Positions 36,083-45,107 of a DNA stretch of 64,000 nucleotides are shown in pieces (position 1 is the stretch's first letter; every line of letters starts with the position of its first letter). The stretch is from Calothrix sp. NIES-2098 (GTDB lineage: Bacteria > Cyanobacteriota > Cyanobacteriia > Cyanobacteriales > Nostocaceae), in assembly GCA_002368175.1 (NCBI GenBank), contig AP018172.1, positions 7,319,001 to 7,383,000 of the forward strand. Reading direction: 5' to 3'. The notes beneath the pieces are model-generated. The model made no database searches. It was not told the DNA's origin and saw only the letters and a list, made by a program, of their open reading frames with translations. A program made the translations under genes and the position numbers.

Positions 36083-36107
36083 GTCAAGAGTCAAGAGTCA
36101 AGAGTCA
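36083..36107. repeat. Heptanucleotide short tandem repeat (GTCAAGA)n
   Basis: GTCAAGA occurs three and a half times in a row 10 bp upstream of the livM-like start. Heptameric short tandem repeats are a known feature of heterocyst-forming cyanobacteria. Related phrases recur in other spacers of this window. Confidence 0.8.
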
Positions 36108-36372
36108 TTAATTATTTCTCCCTTGTCTTCCTTGTTATCCATGCTCAGTGAATAGATTGTAGTGTAAAGTATCGTGCCATTTTCAGGTTAACCATTGGCA
36201 AATTTATGGGCATACTATGCTTGGGTTAGGGGTAATAACTGAATATATTGGAATCCGGTTTGATTTGTGAAAAAATACCGTACACCTTTACCTGCCTGAT
36301 TTCCTGTGCCCTATTATCTGTTCCCTGTTCCTTGCCTTTGCGAGTAAGTTCACAATCAAATAGGAGTGCTAT

Positions 36373-36570
36373 ATGAATTTACTACGAACGAGAATCCATC
36401 ACTTAATCGAGCAGTTAGACGATGAGGATTTGCAAAGCACTTGGGATGTTCTCCATAACCTGCATTGTGACTTTTATATGCTAAAGGCTATAGAACAGGT
36501 CAAGCGATCGCAACAACCGTGGGACATCTTAACCCAAGAAGAAGCAATTCGACTTTTAATGTTTTTCTGA
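36373..36570 (+). CDS. Probable antitoxin of a type II toxin-antitoxin pair
   Basis: The 65-residue acidic protein is helical (LIEQLDDEDLQSTWDVLHNL) and ends with EEAIRLLMFF. It lacks a clear DNA-binding motif but has the size, charge and position of a RelE/ParE-type antitoxin, and the toxin-like gene starts 11 bp downstream. I do not recognise a named family, so the assignment rests on the neighbour. An ATG in the context TGCTATATG is the start; the RBS is weak. Confidence 0.6.
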   Translation: MNLLRTRIHHLIEQLDDEDLQSTWDVLHNLHCDFYMLKAIEQVKRSQQPWDILTQEEAIRLLMFF

Positions 36571-36580
36571 GTGACACCTA

Positions 36581-36838
36581 GTGATTGTAGAAGTGCGCTA
36601 TGCCAGGTCTTTTTTATTAGACCTGAAGAATTTAGAACCATCTGCTTATGAACAGGTGTATGATTTCGTCTTTAGCGAGTTCCCGCACCACTGGCAGATG
36701 CGTTCTGTCCCAGAACTGCGGCAACTTGATGATGAGGGCATATTTCATCGGTTCACTATCGATAATTATTTAATTGGCATAGAAGTCAGGGGCGAAATTG
36801 TGAAATTTTTACGTGTCATACCTATGCCAGATGCCTAA
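36581..36838 (+). CDS. RelE/ParE-superfamily toxin-like protein
   Basis: Starts at GTG 36581; 85 residues. The fold pattern is an N-terminal strand (VEVRYARSFLLDLKNL), two helices, then strands with GIFHRFTIDNYLIGIEV and a C-terminal EIVKFLRVIPMPDA. The last segment resembles the basic/aromatic end of RelE/HigB-type toxins, which cleave mRNA on the ribosome. A full catalytic set is not readable by eye. It follows the antitoxin-like gene by 10 bp, as in two-gene modules. Confidence 0.7.
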   Translation: MIVEVRYARSFLLDLKNLEPSAYEQVYDFVFSEFPHHWQMRSVPELRQLDDEGIFHRFTIDNYLIGIEVRGEIVKFLRVIPMPDA

Positions 36839-36943
36839 AGACATAAGTTATATCAACACTTAAAACTGTATAAGGCAAAGCAGGGATCGCTATAACCTTA
36901 CATTAAACTGGTTTTTGAAAAACACTTTACTTGAGATTTCCCT

Positions 36944-38530
36944 ATGGATGCTAGGGCACTTTGGCAACGATACCAAGATTGGTTATATTTCCACGAGGGA
37001 TTGGGACTGTACTTAGATGTAAGTCGAATGCGGTTTGACGATACCTTTGTGGAGTCGTTGCGGCCGAAGTTTGATAAGGCGTTTGCGGATATGGTAGCAC
37101 TCGAAAAAGGTGCGATCGCCAATCCGGACGAAAATCGCATGGTTGGACATTACTGGCTGCGAAACCCTGATTTAGCACCTACTCCAGAACTCACGCAAGA
37201 AATTGTCCAAACTTTAGAACAAATCGAAGCCTTTGCGGAGAAAATTCAAACAGGTGCGATTCATCCTCCCAGAGCCAATCGCTTCACCGATATAATCTCT
37301 ATTGGTATTGGTGGTTCTGCCCTCGGCCCCGAATTTGTCGCTGAAGCCCTCTCCCCTGATTTCCCACCTCTAAAAATTCACTTTATCGACAATACCGATC
37401 CGACGGGGATAGATCGCATTCTCACGCAATTGCGAAATAGCCTTGCCAGCACTTTAGTTTTGGTAATCTCGAAATCTGGGGGCACACCTGAACCGCGCAA
37501 TGGCATGATTGAAGTCAAAAAAGCCTACGCTGGGCAAAATTTGGAATTTGCCCAATATGCGGTAGCTATTACTAGCGTGGATAGCAATCTAGATAAAGTG
37601 GCAAAGGCTGAAGGTTGGCTGGCGAGGTTCCCCATGTATGACTGGGTTGGGGGACGCACCTCAGAAATGTCTGCTGTTGGCTTAGTACCTGCGGCACTAC
37701 AAGGCATTGATATTCGTGCCATGCTAGAGGGTGCCAAAGAAATGGATGACGCCACCCGTATTGCTGACATAAAAAATAACCCAGCAGCGCTACTTGCCTT
37801 ATCTTGGTACTATTCTGGCAATGGCAAGGGTGAAAAAGACATGGTTGTGCTTCCCTACAAGGACAGCCTGCTTTTGTTCAGCCGCTATTTGCAACAGCTG
37901 GTAATGGAATCCTTGGGCAAAGAAAAAGATTTAGATGGTAACACCGTTTACCAAGGTATCGCCGTTTACGGTAACAAAGGCTCAACAGATCAACACGCCT
38001 ACGTACAACAGTTGCGCGAAGGTGTACCCAATTTCTTTGCTACCTTAATCGAAGTTTTAGAAGATCGTAAAAGTCCATCTCCAGAAATCGATCCTGGCGT
38101 AACATCAGGCGATTATCTCTCTGGTTTTCTCCAAGGAACTCGCCAAGCACTTTACGAAAATCACCGCGATTCAATTACAGTCACTATTCCCCAAGTTAAT
38201 TCTCGTACTGTCGGGGCGTTAATTGCTTTATATGAGCGTGCTGTTGGCTTGTATGCTAGCTTGGTCAACATTAACGCTTACCATCAACCAGGGGTAGAAG
38301 CTGGTAAAAAAGCCGCCGCCGCTATTCTGGACTTACAAAAACGCGTTCTAGAAGTACTGCAAAAGGAAAAATCTCCCCTTTCTTTAGAAGAAATTGCCGA
38401 GAAAGCAGGCGCAACCGAACAAATAGAAGCAATTTACATAATTCTGCGTCACCTTTACGCCAATCAGCGAGGTGTGGTGTTGCATGGTAATCTTGGACAA
38501 CCTAGCAGTTTAAAAGTTTCTGTCGGCTGA
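36944..38530 (+). CDS. pgi: Glucose-6-phosphate isomerase
   Basis: At 528 residues, this is the cyanobacterial form of Pgi, interconverting glucose-6-P and fructose-6-P in glycolysis, gluconeogenesis and the oxidative pentose phosphate route. Phosphosugar-binding blocks are IISIGIGGSALGPEF, LVISKSGGTPEPRNG, PMYDWVGGRTSEMS and the later KGSTDQHAYVQQLREG, followed by a C-terminal extension with QVNSRTVGALIALYERAV. It starts at ATG 36944 in CCCTATGG. It appears monocistronic. Confidence 0.96.
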   Translation: MDARALWQRYQDWLYFHEGLGLYLDVSRMRFDDTFVESLRPKFDKAFADMVALEKGAIANPDENRMVGHYWLRNPDLAPTPELTQEIVQTLEQIEAFAEKIQTGAIHPPRANRFTDIISIGIGGSALGPEFVAEALSPDFPPLKIHFIDNTDPTGIDRILTQLRNSLASTLVLVISKSGGTPEPRNGMIEVKKAYAGQNLEFAQYAVAITSVDSNLDKVAKAEGWLARFPMYDWVGGRTSEMSAVGLVPAALQGIDIRAMLEGAKEMDDATRIADIKNNPAALLALSWYYSGNGKGEKDMVVLPYKDSLLLFSRYLQQLVMESLGKEKDLDGNTVYQGIAVYGNKGSTDQHAYVQQLREGVPNFFATLIEVLEDRKSPSPEIDPGVTSGDYLSGFLQGTRQALYENHRDSITVTIPQVNSRTVGALIALYERAVGLYASLVNINAYHQPGVEAGKKAAAAILDLQKRVLEVLQKEKSPLSLEEIAEKAGATEQIEAIYIILRHLYANQRGVVLHGNLGQPSSLKVSVG

Positions 38531-38750
38531 CGGATACATCTACAACATCAATCGGAATCCTATCCATATTGTTGCCAATGCAACAATTTTTTATGATTAA
38601 GCATCCTCAGAATTGAAGCTCAAACTTCTATTTTTTGGATGCTTAACTCTTGTGCAGCAGTTTCCATATTTTTAAGCAAACTTTCCTATTCTTCTTTGCG
38701 ACTCTGCGGCTCTGCGCGATAAAAAAATTGAATTTCCTCAACGGAATTAG

Positions 38751-39566
38751 CTATACATTGAAACTCTTAATTATCTCAGATAAATGTGCAATAAAGTCTT
38801 CATCAGCCCAATAACCATCATGGCTTTGAGGATTCCACGATTGCCAAAGATTACCTGAATCAATTTCTATATCTTTCTCTACTACTAAGTCATAAGAAGG
38901 TGATAAAGGTTTTAATGGCCATCCTAAAACATCATCTTTGTCGTAGTAGTTAAACCATTTAAAATGCGGATTAGGCTTAGGGATTGCAACAATTTCTGCA
39001 AATCCTGCTACAAATAAGGGAATATTACAGCCAGTAGTAAAGATATATCGTAGAGATTTTAATTTCAGAAAATCTTCTTGTTCTGGCTGGAATTCTGGAT
39101 AATCTGGACTACCCACCTGCCAAATACCTTTATTTTTTTGAGTATCCCAAAGATAATTTGAGATAACTTGGCAACCTAAAGAATGAGCTAAAATGATGAT
39201 AGGTACATCATTATTTGAAAATTCTGCTCTAGCAATTTTTAAAGAACAAATAATAGATTTTTGAATTTTTTTGTAAACACTACCATCATCTGTTGCACGG
39301 TGTTCTAATGCAGATGCATCGCTAAAACCAAACAACATAAATTTTCGCAAATCTTGCCAGGATAAAGGGGCATTTTGACGCATTTTTTCCCAAACGCTAT
39401 ATTGGTACTCTTGCAGATCTGATTGATAGGAAATTGGCTCAAAGTGAACTTTAGCCCAAATATCTTTACCTAAAGGTTTTTCAAGAGATTGTTTGAGTAT
39501 TTGGTAATACTCTTTATCTGTTTCTCCCATACCGTGTATGGTGAGAAATGCTAATTTTTTAGCCAT
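38751..39566 (-). CDS. Alpha/beta hydrolase-like protein
   Basis: The 271-residue protein begins with KKLAFLTIHGMGETD, where HG marks the oxyanion-hole strand of alpha/beta hydrolases. The nucleophile elbow is IIILAHSLGCQVISNYLW (A-H-S-L-G, Ser at about 128). A late Asp/His pair may be supplied by the DLVVEKD and SHDGYW segments. The substrate is unknown. It lies downstream of the nuclease gene on the same strand, but a 370-bp repeat-filled spacer separates them, so membership in that cassette is doubtful. Confidence 0.8.
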   Translation of the reverse strand: MAKKLAFLTIHGMGETDKEYYQILKQSLEKPLGKDIWAKVHFEPISYQSDLQEYQYSVWEKMRQNAPLSWQDLRKFMLFGFSDASALEHRATDDGSVYKKIQKSIICSLKIARAEFSNNDVPIIILAHSLGCQVISNYLWDTQKNKGIWQVGSPDYPEFQPEQEDFLKLKSLRYIFTTGCNIPLFVAGFAEIVAIPKPNPHFKWFNYYDKDDVLGWPLKPLSPSYDLVVEKDIEIDSGNLWQSWNPQSHDGYWADEDFIAHLSEIIKSFNV

Positions 39567-39936
39567 AAGTGAATTGTTGAAGTGGTGTGAGTCTGGTTAG
39601 TTTATCAGGACTTATGGCAATACAGGATGCGGGGTAATGGGGCGATCGCATTTTTTAAACTAGGTGTAGAGAACACAAAGGAAAGTTAGATAAGTAGTAA
39701 AAGCGATCGCACTTCTTTGGCATGAAAACTTGTTTTCATATCTATATGTCTGGAAATAAATTTAGTAGTGAATTATCAGGTTGAGATATTGACATTGAGA
39801 TAAAAGCGATCGCATTTTTAAAACGAACCGCCAAGTACGCCAAGGTAAGAATAGACAAAGGGTAAGTTGGGTAGTAAAAGCGATCGCACTTTTGAAACGA
39901 ACCACGAAGTACACGAAGGGTGCGAAGGGAAGAGAA
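39567..39936. repeat. Spacer filled with degenerate HIP1-centred repeats
   Basis: The phrase AGTAAAAGCGATCGCA(C/T)TT recurs at about 39690, 39795, 39866 and, inside the neighbouring gene, at about 39958; another GCGATCGC is at 39642. Two of these are followed by AAACGAACC(A/G)C(G/C)AAGTAC. The units are spaced irregularly (70-100 bp), so this is not a CRISPR array. It runs into the 3' end of the nuclease gene. Confidence 0.75.
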
Positions 39937-41457
39937 TTAAAGGGGTAAGTCGCGTAGGTAGTAGAAGCGATCGCTTTTCCAATCACTTCCCCTTTCCCGT
40001 CCTAGATAGCCTGTTAATGGAGAAGAAAGTTCAATAACTAACTCTCTTACTGTCTCATCAGTGTGCTTCGGGTTGTGCTTTGCATTGTAATGAGTGCGAA
40101 TTTCTGTCACTGTAAAACACTGATGCGTAGCTTGTGAACTTTCGTTATCTTGCTCAGAAAGTTCTTTTACTGTTTTGATGATCTGCGATCGCAAATTAAT
40201 ATTATTTTTAATTTTTTCTATATAGTTGGTAACTTTATCATCAGCTAAACCGAAAGGAGCTTGTTGTAAACACTTCTTCAAGTCTAACAAGTCGATAGAA
40301 TTTTTATATTGTGCTTGTAGTTCAACTAGATTTTGTAGAGTTTCGGGACTAATTACATTCATTTGATTCTCCGTAGCTGTTCTCAAAGCGTAAAAATTAA
40401 GTTCTCCAGCCGCTACAATTAATTTAAGAGAGTTATCGTACTGAGTTTTACCTAGATGGTTCATACCTATTTTTAGTAACTGTGCAGGTGTACCATCAGA
40501 TACTTTTTCAGTTTTAGTTGCTTTACATTCTCCAACTATTGGGTAAGGTGCTTCAGCATAAAAATCCATACCTCCGGCTCCACCTGTTGAGTTTGGGTTA
40601 AGTCCTGAACCCGTAAAACCCAATTTTAGTAATCCTCGACGTACTAGTTTTTCAAATTGATGACCGTCGCTAGAATTTCCAATTTCCGCAATTTTCTCAA
40701 TCCAAACTAAGTCTGAATCTATGAGAATTGCTGTATTGTCGCTACTCCAACCTAGAAATTTACTAATGTCATAATTTAGTTGTTGGGCAGATAGGTTGAT
40801 GTTACATAGTTGTGTTAGCTGACTCTGCAATTCTTCCAATTCAGGATGCAGTGGTGGTTCTAATTTTTCTAACTTACGTTTGCGTTGGGCGAAGATGCGA
40901 TCGCTTAATACTGGTGATGATTCAGTAATATTAATAGGCTGTGCTAATGCAACAAAGTGGTTGTTTGATTTTATTGGTATTTCAATTGGATTAGATAATC
41001 TATATACTCGCAGATATGCTAGAAAAATATTTTTCCTTTGTCTGAGTATTTCTTGTAAAGCTTCGGTTGTCCAAATTGTTAGTTGCGATATAGAAGGTAA
41101 TAATTCAGGTTTATCTAAGATTTGGCAAAGTTCACATCTAGCCCAGGTTTTAATTAATACTGTCTCATAAGCTATCAGAGGTAAATGCAACTGTTCCTTA
41201 TCAGGAAGTAAGCTCATTTGCTGAGGCTGTATTAAAACACCCTGGCTATTTAGCTCTGTAAATGCACTTTGAGCAATAGGTAAAAAACTTGAGCAATAGT
41301 AATGCTCAACGGGTAGTACATTAATTGACGCATCTGCTGGATAAAGGGCAAATTCTCGTCCTGGAGTAATAAATTTATTTGGCATTGCTGCAATTATTCT
41401 ACCTTGCAACAATGCCTCAATTTCTGATGCTGGCAAACGTAAAGCAGTATTAATCAT
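39937..41457 (-). CDS. PD-(D/E)XK (Mrr-like) nuclease-domain protein of the winged-helix/ATPase/nuclease cassette
   Basis: The 506-residue protein has three parts. The N-terminus (LRLPASEIEALLQGRIIAAM ... GREFALYP) resembles an ASCH/PUA-like or DUF1802-like nucleic-acid-binding module; this is weak. The middle holds a restriction-type core: E269 in HQFEKLVRRGLLKLGF, D298 in GGAGGMDFYAEAPY and E310-C-K312 in PIVGECKATK, matching the E...D...ExK catalytic set of Mrr/HSDR-like nucleases. The C-terminal 100 residues are helical, end in a possible winged segment and contain repeat-derived sequence at the extreme end. It is last of three genes and its ATG overlaps the ATPase stop (TAATG). It probably cleaves DNA, gated by the ATPase. 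Confidence 0.82.
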   Translation of the reverse strand: MINTALRLPASEIEALLQGRIIAAMPNKFITPGREFALYPADASINVLPVEHYYCSSFLPIAQSAFTELNSQGVLIQPQQMSLLPDKEQLHLPLIAYETVLIKTWARCELCQILDKPELLPSISQLTIWTTEALQEILRQRKNIFLAYLRVYRLSNPIEIPIKSNNHFVALAQPINITESSPVLSDRIFAQRKRKLEKLEPPLHPELEELQSQLTQLCNINLSAQQLNYDISKFLGWSSDNTAILIDSDLVWIEKIAEIGNSSDGHQFEKLVRRGLLKLGFTGSGLNPNSTGGAGGMDFYAEAPYPIVGECKATKTEKVSDGTPAQLLKIGMNHLGKTQYDNSLKLIVAAGELNFYALRTATENQMNVISPETLQNLVELQAQYKNSIDLLDLKKCLQQAPFGLADDKVTNYIEKIKNNINLRSQIIKTVKELSEQDNESSQATHQCFTVTEIRTHYNAKHNPKHTDETVRELVIELSSPLTGYLGRERGSDWKSDRFYYLRDLPL

Positions 41458-43322
41458 TATCCCTGAAATAATTCATCTGTACTAACACTTACAGCATTTT
41501 CAACAACTGTTAGAGCTACATTGCTGCTTTCCACTTCTTCATTAATCGCATCTTGAGGAAATTGTCCTGAGGGATCGCTCAGAATTTCGCGAATGAGATA
41601 GTTATCTATTGCTATCCGCTTTTTGCGAATAAAATCGATTATTTGCTCTTCACTTAGCTCATCATTTTCACGACTTTTCATGACAAAATGAACTGCTAAA
41701 AGTGGCTTAATATCTTCTGCTTTTAATAAGACCCATTCTCCACCTAGATCTTGAGATAATAGTTTAGTTAAATATTCTTGCGCTTTAGCAGCACCTTTAT
41801 TAATTTGCTTGGAGCGAACTAAGCACCCACGAGTACAATCAAACTTTTGATATTCGATTAGTCTTTTTAATGTAGCTTGCACAAACAAGCCTCCAGACTC
41901 TTGCAGAACAGCTACGACAATTTTGACATCTTTACCTTTTTCTTTGCCAAGAATTTTAAAATCAAGGTAGCCTCTATCGACAGCTTTCACTTGAACATCA
42001 ACTATATCTAAAATTTGTACATTTTCTATAACTTCTCCTTTGAGAGTACTAAATCCTAATCGTAGTGCTTGAGCAAGAGTCGCTTTATCCTCCATGTAAT
42101 CTTGGATAGTAGTTTCTAAAACAGCTAATTGTTGATTATAAGCAAGTTCTACTGGATGTTCATCTGGTTTTACAGAGCCAGATTTAAAATTTTCGGCACA
42201 CCATTTTAAAACTTTCCTGACAATTGGTTTTTCCTTGCCCAATGCTTTAAGCTGATCTTCAGGGAATGGATAAGTTGGATAAGGTGGGGTTACTCTATTT
42301 TCTTGGTAAAATTCTTCCAACCAACGAGATACTAACGTAACAATATCATCTGAATGAAGATATTTTAATTCAATTAATTGTTCAGCTATTCTATCTACAA
42401 CTGAATCAGCGTTTGATAGTTTTTTAACCTCATAAATCCAATGATCTGGAAATATAGATGTTAACAAAACACCTCGTTTAATCTTGTCAGATAAGTCTTT
42501 GGCTAAGATAGCTGTAACTTGTCTTGCAGTGTATCCTATTTCATTACAGTGGTCGCTTTCCATTTCATCAAAACAAACCACTATCGGTTTATAATCACTA
42601 ATGAGGTCAAGAATTTGACGTACTGTATTGAAAGATTCAGCTTCTTGGTCATCTGCACTCACATTAGCTAAACCCATTGCATCAGCTTTTGTCTGTGGCA
42701 GATTACCACCAGCAAGCCATCGAATAGCAAATAGTTCGTAAGCTGGATCAGGAGAAAGTGTCCACAAAATGGCCGTGATAATATCTGGATTTTGAATATC
42801 AGACTTAATACCAAGCACTTTATCTCGCAAAACTTCAACTACCTTGGGATTTTTAGCTAATGCACCAGGGAATTGATTGACTAGCTGTTGAGGTGTATAG
42901 TTTTTCTTGAAAGCTTCATTAATTAAAGCTGTTGCTAATTCTTGCCACTGACTAACATTTTGACTACCTATCTGCTTAAGACTATTTGCTAGAGTTGTTA
43001 AGAATTCTGCTTTAATCCGATTTAAGTTATTGCATTGACTCATATAAACGAATAAAGCGCTACCATCAACTTGTAGGCGATGGCGAATTCGGCTGATAAC
43101 ATGGCTTTTACCTAACCCTCTTTCTGCCGTCATCGTAATACCAATGACTTTTGGTTTTCCACTACGAACTTCCTCAATTGCCTCATAAACAGCATCAGAA
43201 GCATGAGCATTTAAAGATGGTTCATCTGGAAAACTTTGCCCCCAAACATTATGATCTTTAACTACTAAGCGTCCATTAAATGGATTATGGTTCTTGATGG
43301 CGTTAATTAAATCGTTAGACAT
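41457..43322 (-). CDS. P-loop ATPase of the winged-helix/ATPase/nuclease cassette
   Basis: The 621-residue protein has an N-terminal region (WGQSFPDEPSLNAHASDAV), Walker A AERGLGKS (66-73, with Ala in place of the first Gly) and Walker B IVVCFDEME (247-255), with arginine-finger-like RIAEQLIELK after. This gives a STAND/ORC-like AAA ATPase. The C-terminal half (about 430-560) contains VDRGYLDFKILGKEKGKDVKIVVAV and a further alpha-beta region resembling a nuclease-like fold without obvious catalytic residues. It follows the winged-helix gene by 64 bp and is translationally coupled to the nuclease. It likely loads on DNA or senses a signal and controls the nuclease. I cannot match it to a named defence ATPase such as BrxC. 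Confidence 0.82.
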   Translation of the reverse strand: MSNDLINAIKNHNPFNGRLVVKDHNVWGQSFPDEPSLNAHASDAVYEAIEEVRSGKPKVIGITMTAERGLGKSHVISRIRHRLQVDGSALFVYMSQCNNLNRIKAEFLTTLANSLKQIGSQNVSQWQELATALINEAFKKNYTPQQLVNQFPGALAKNPKVVEVLRDKVLGIKSDIQNPDIITAILWTLSPDPAYELFAIRWLAGGNLPQTKADAMGLANVSADDQEAESFNTVRQILDLISDYKPIVVCFDEMESDHCNEIGYTARQVTAILAKDLSDKIKRGVLLTSIFPDHWIYEVKKLSNADSVVDRIAEQLIELKYLHSDDIVTLVSRWLEEFYQENRVTPPYPTYPFPEDQLKALGKEKPIVRKVLKWCAENFKSGSVKPDEHPVELAYNQQLAVLETTIQDYMEDKATLAQALRLGFSTLKGEVIENVQILDIVDVQVKAVDRGYLDFKILGKEKGKDVKIVVAVLQESGGLFVQATLKRLIEYQKFDCTRGCLVRSKQINKGAAKAQEYLTKLLSQDLGGEWVLLKAEDIKPLLAVHFVMKSRENDELSEEQIIDFIRKKRIAIDNYLIREILSDPSGQFPQDAINEEVESSNVALTVVENAVSVSTDELFQG

Positions 43323-43386
43323 AGATTTGAACTAGTTGTGTATGAGGGCTAGTAGAGAATTAGCTAAAATTACAAAAATTGTTGGA

Positions 43387-44064
43387 CTAGTTTAAACGTT
43401 TGGCATAGCAACGCAGCCCACTGACTTCAGTAGTTACGGAGTCTTCAAGTTTTACTGGGTCGTTATCTGGCAAACTCCCACCTTGAAGCTGTAAAATATC
43501 CTTCTCCTGCATTTCCAATAACCACTGACTAAATTCTGTACGGCTGACACGATCTCCTATTTCTCTCCTTATTCTGTAAATTGGCACCAGATCATCTAAG
43601 TTGTAGTCTCGGTTCAGCTTGTCGTAGACTTCCAACGCTACTGGCTTGAACTCTTCGTAAGATGCGATCGCATTCTTTGCACTCTTCCCATTAACTAATG
43701 CAGATGTACTAGCTACTGCAACATCTATCTGATTAATCCACCGCACCAAAGCATTAGCCGCCCAAGTACCAACAATCGTCCCTTCAAACTTAAAATCGCT
43801 ATCTTTCAAACCTTCACCCAATACCTCTAAACCCTTAGGAGAGGCTAAAGAGTATCCCTTCTTGGAGATTGCGATCGCTCCTTGCTTCTGCAATTCCTCA
43901 AATATGATTTGATAATCTGCTACTTTCTTGCCCTTAGGTACAATTCTCTTAGCCAGTAGCCCTTTTGTTACTTCTTGCTGCGTTCCTCCCAAATCCCACA
44001 GAGCCAATAGCAGACGAGTTTTAGTTTGATTCGCAGCCTGTAAATTATTCTGTTTTACACCCAT
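43387..44064 (-). CDS. Winged-helix protein, first gene of the cassette
   Basis: The 225-residue protein begins with a helical, winged-helix-like unit (NQTKTRLLLALWDLGGTQQEVTKGLL, then DYQIIFEELQKQGAIAISKKGYSLASPKGLEVL), the arrangement of helix-turn-helix plus wing seen in MarR/archaeal-type DNA-binding domains. The C-terminal 80 residues hold a second such unit (LVPIYRIRREIGDRVSRTEFSQWLLEMQEKDILQLQGG). It is the first gene in the cassette and may recognise DNA for the complex or repress the operon. The family is not recognised. Confidence 0.75.
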   Translation of the reverse strand: MGVKQNNLQAANQTKTRLLLALWDLGGTQQEVTKGLLAKRIVPKGKKVADYQIIFEELQKQGAIAISKKGYSLASPKGLEVLGEGLKDSDFKFEGTIVGTWAANALVRWINQIDVAVASTSALVNGKSAKNAIASYEEFKPVALEVYDKLNRDYNLDDLVPIYRIRREIGDRVSRTEFSQWLLEMQEKDILQLQGGSLPDNDPVKLEDSVTTEVSGLRCYAKRLN

Positions 44065-44522
44065 TTTATGTAGCCTATTTAACTTCTTCTCACTATCATA
44101 GGTTTATGTTTTTTACATTGCCTACTGAGAAAGTATCAAAAATTTCCTTAAAAATTCCCAACAATCTCTGTATTTTTTAACTATAAAGGGGTACTTCATT
44201 TTTATTAAGTAACAATACTTAGTTTTAAAATAAACAAAGTAATGCATCTCTGTGAACGAAAGAATAGCGATCGCTATAACCTGCCAAAAACAAGACAAAA
44301 GTACTTGCTTAATTCACAACATATTTCCTAGGGATGAATACAGTTTCTTTCAAAGGCGGGATGGAATACTTGCGAAACTGCATCACTATTACAGTGAAAC
44401 GCTTTACTTGTGCTGTTGTGAATGAGCTACCAAGATTTTTTCAAAGTTAGGAAAAATACTTGCAATTCAAATTCTGCTTTTGCAACAGCACGGCTTTTAG
44501 CAAATGCAGGTAATAAAAAACG
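44065..44522. other. Divergent spacer between the cassette and the lipoprotein gene
   Basis: The 458-bp AT-rich region separates genes on opposite strands and should hold both promoters. I see no clear palindrome and no RNA gene. Confidence 0.5.
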
Positions 44523-45014
44523 ATGAACACAACATACGGAGAGCGTAAATGGGTTTCGCGGTTGCTGGCGGTTTGTCTGTCAGCCTTGCTAATAGTACCC
44601 GTGCTGACTAGCTGTGGAGGTTCCCGAACTGCTAATGTACCACCACCAGTTGATGACACAGTTGGTAGAACAGTAAGCGATCGCAACGCCACAAACCAAC
44701 CCCAAGCTAAGAAAGGATTGAGTGGTGGGCAGAAAGTAGCGATTTTGGCAGGAGCCGCAGCACTTTACTATCTCTACAACCAGCACAAGAATGCTCCACA
44801 AGAAGGTGCGCAGGGCAAGTACTACCTTTCTAAAAACGGGCGTGTATACTACCGCGATGCTCAACACCGCGCTCATTGGGTAACTCCACCATCAGAGGGA
44901 ATTCGAGTTCCTGAATCTGAAGCGCAAAGATACCGCGACTATCAAGGCTATAACGGGCGCTCTACAGGTAGGGATCTAAGTGGCATCTCTGCAACTGAAG
45001 CCCCAGCACTTTAG
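44523..45014 (+). CDS. Putative lipoprotein
   Basis: The 163-residue protein has a basic N-terminus, a hydrophobic core (LLAVCLSALLIVPV) and a lipobox LTSC at about residue 31, so it is probably lipid-modified and anchored to the outer leaflet of the plasma membrane or to the outer membrane. The mature part has a short hydrophobic stretch (VAILAGAAALYYLY) and a Tyr/Arg-rich region (KYYLSKNGRVYYRDAQHRAHWV), which resembles a small DNA- or peptidoglycan-facing motif. No family is recognised. A repeat protein gene begins 93 bp downstream on the same strand and may be co-transcribed. Confidence 0.75.
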   Translation: MNTTYGERKWVSRLLAVCLSALLIVPVLTSCGGSRTANVPPPVDDTVGRTVSDRNATNQPQAKKGLSGGQKVAILAGAAALYYLYNQHKNAPQEGAQGKYYLSKNGRVYYRDAQHRAHWVTPPSEGIRVPESEAQRYRDYQGYNGRSTGRDLSGISATEAPAL

Positions 45015-45107
45015 ATAAGTCAAACGTGTGTGTCAATCAAAGCGACTTCCCAGAGGATAACGCCTGTCGCGCACGTGAAACCACAATATTCACAAAGGAG
45101 ATAGATC

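Noticed and set aside
38751..39566. Fourth gene of the ATPase/nuclease cassette
   Set aside because: A 370-bp repeat-filled spacer separates the hydrolase from the nuclease gene, so an operon is not supported.
39567..39975. CRISPR-like repeats
   Set aside because: Units are degenerate, irregularly spaced and centred on HIP1.
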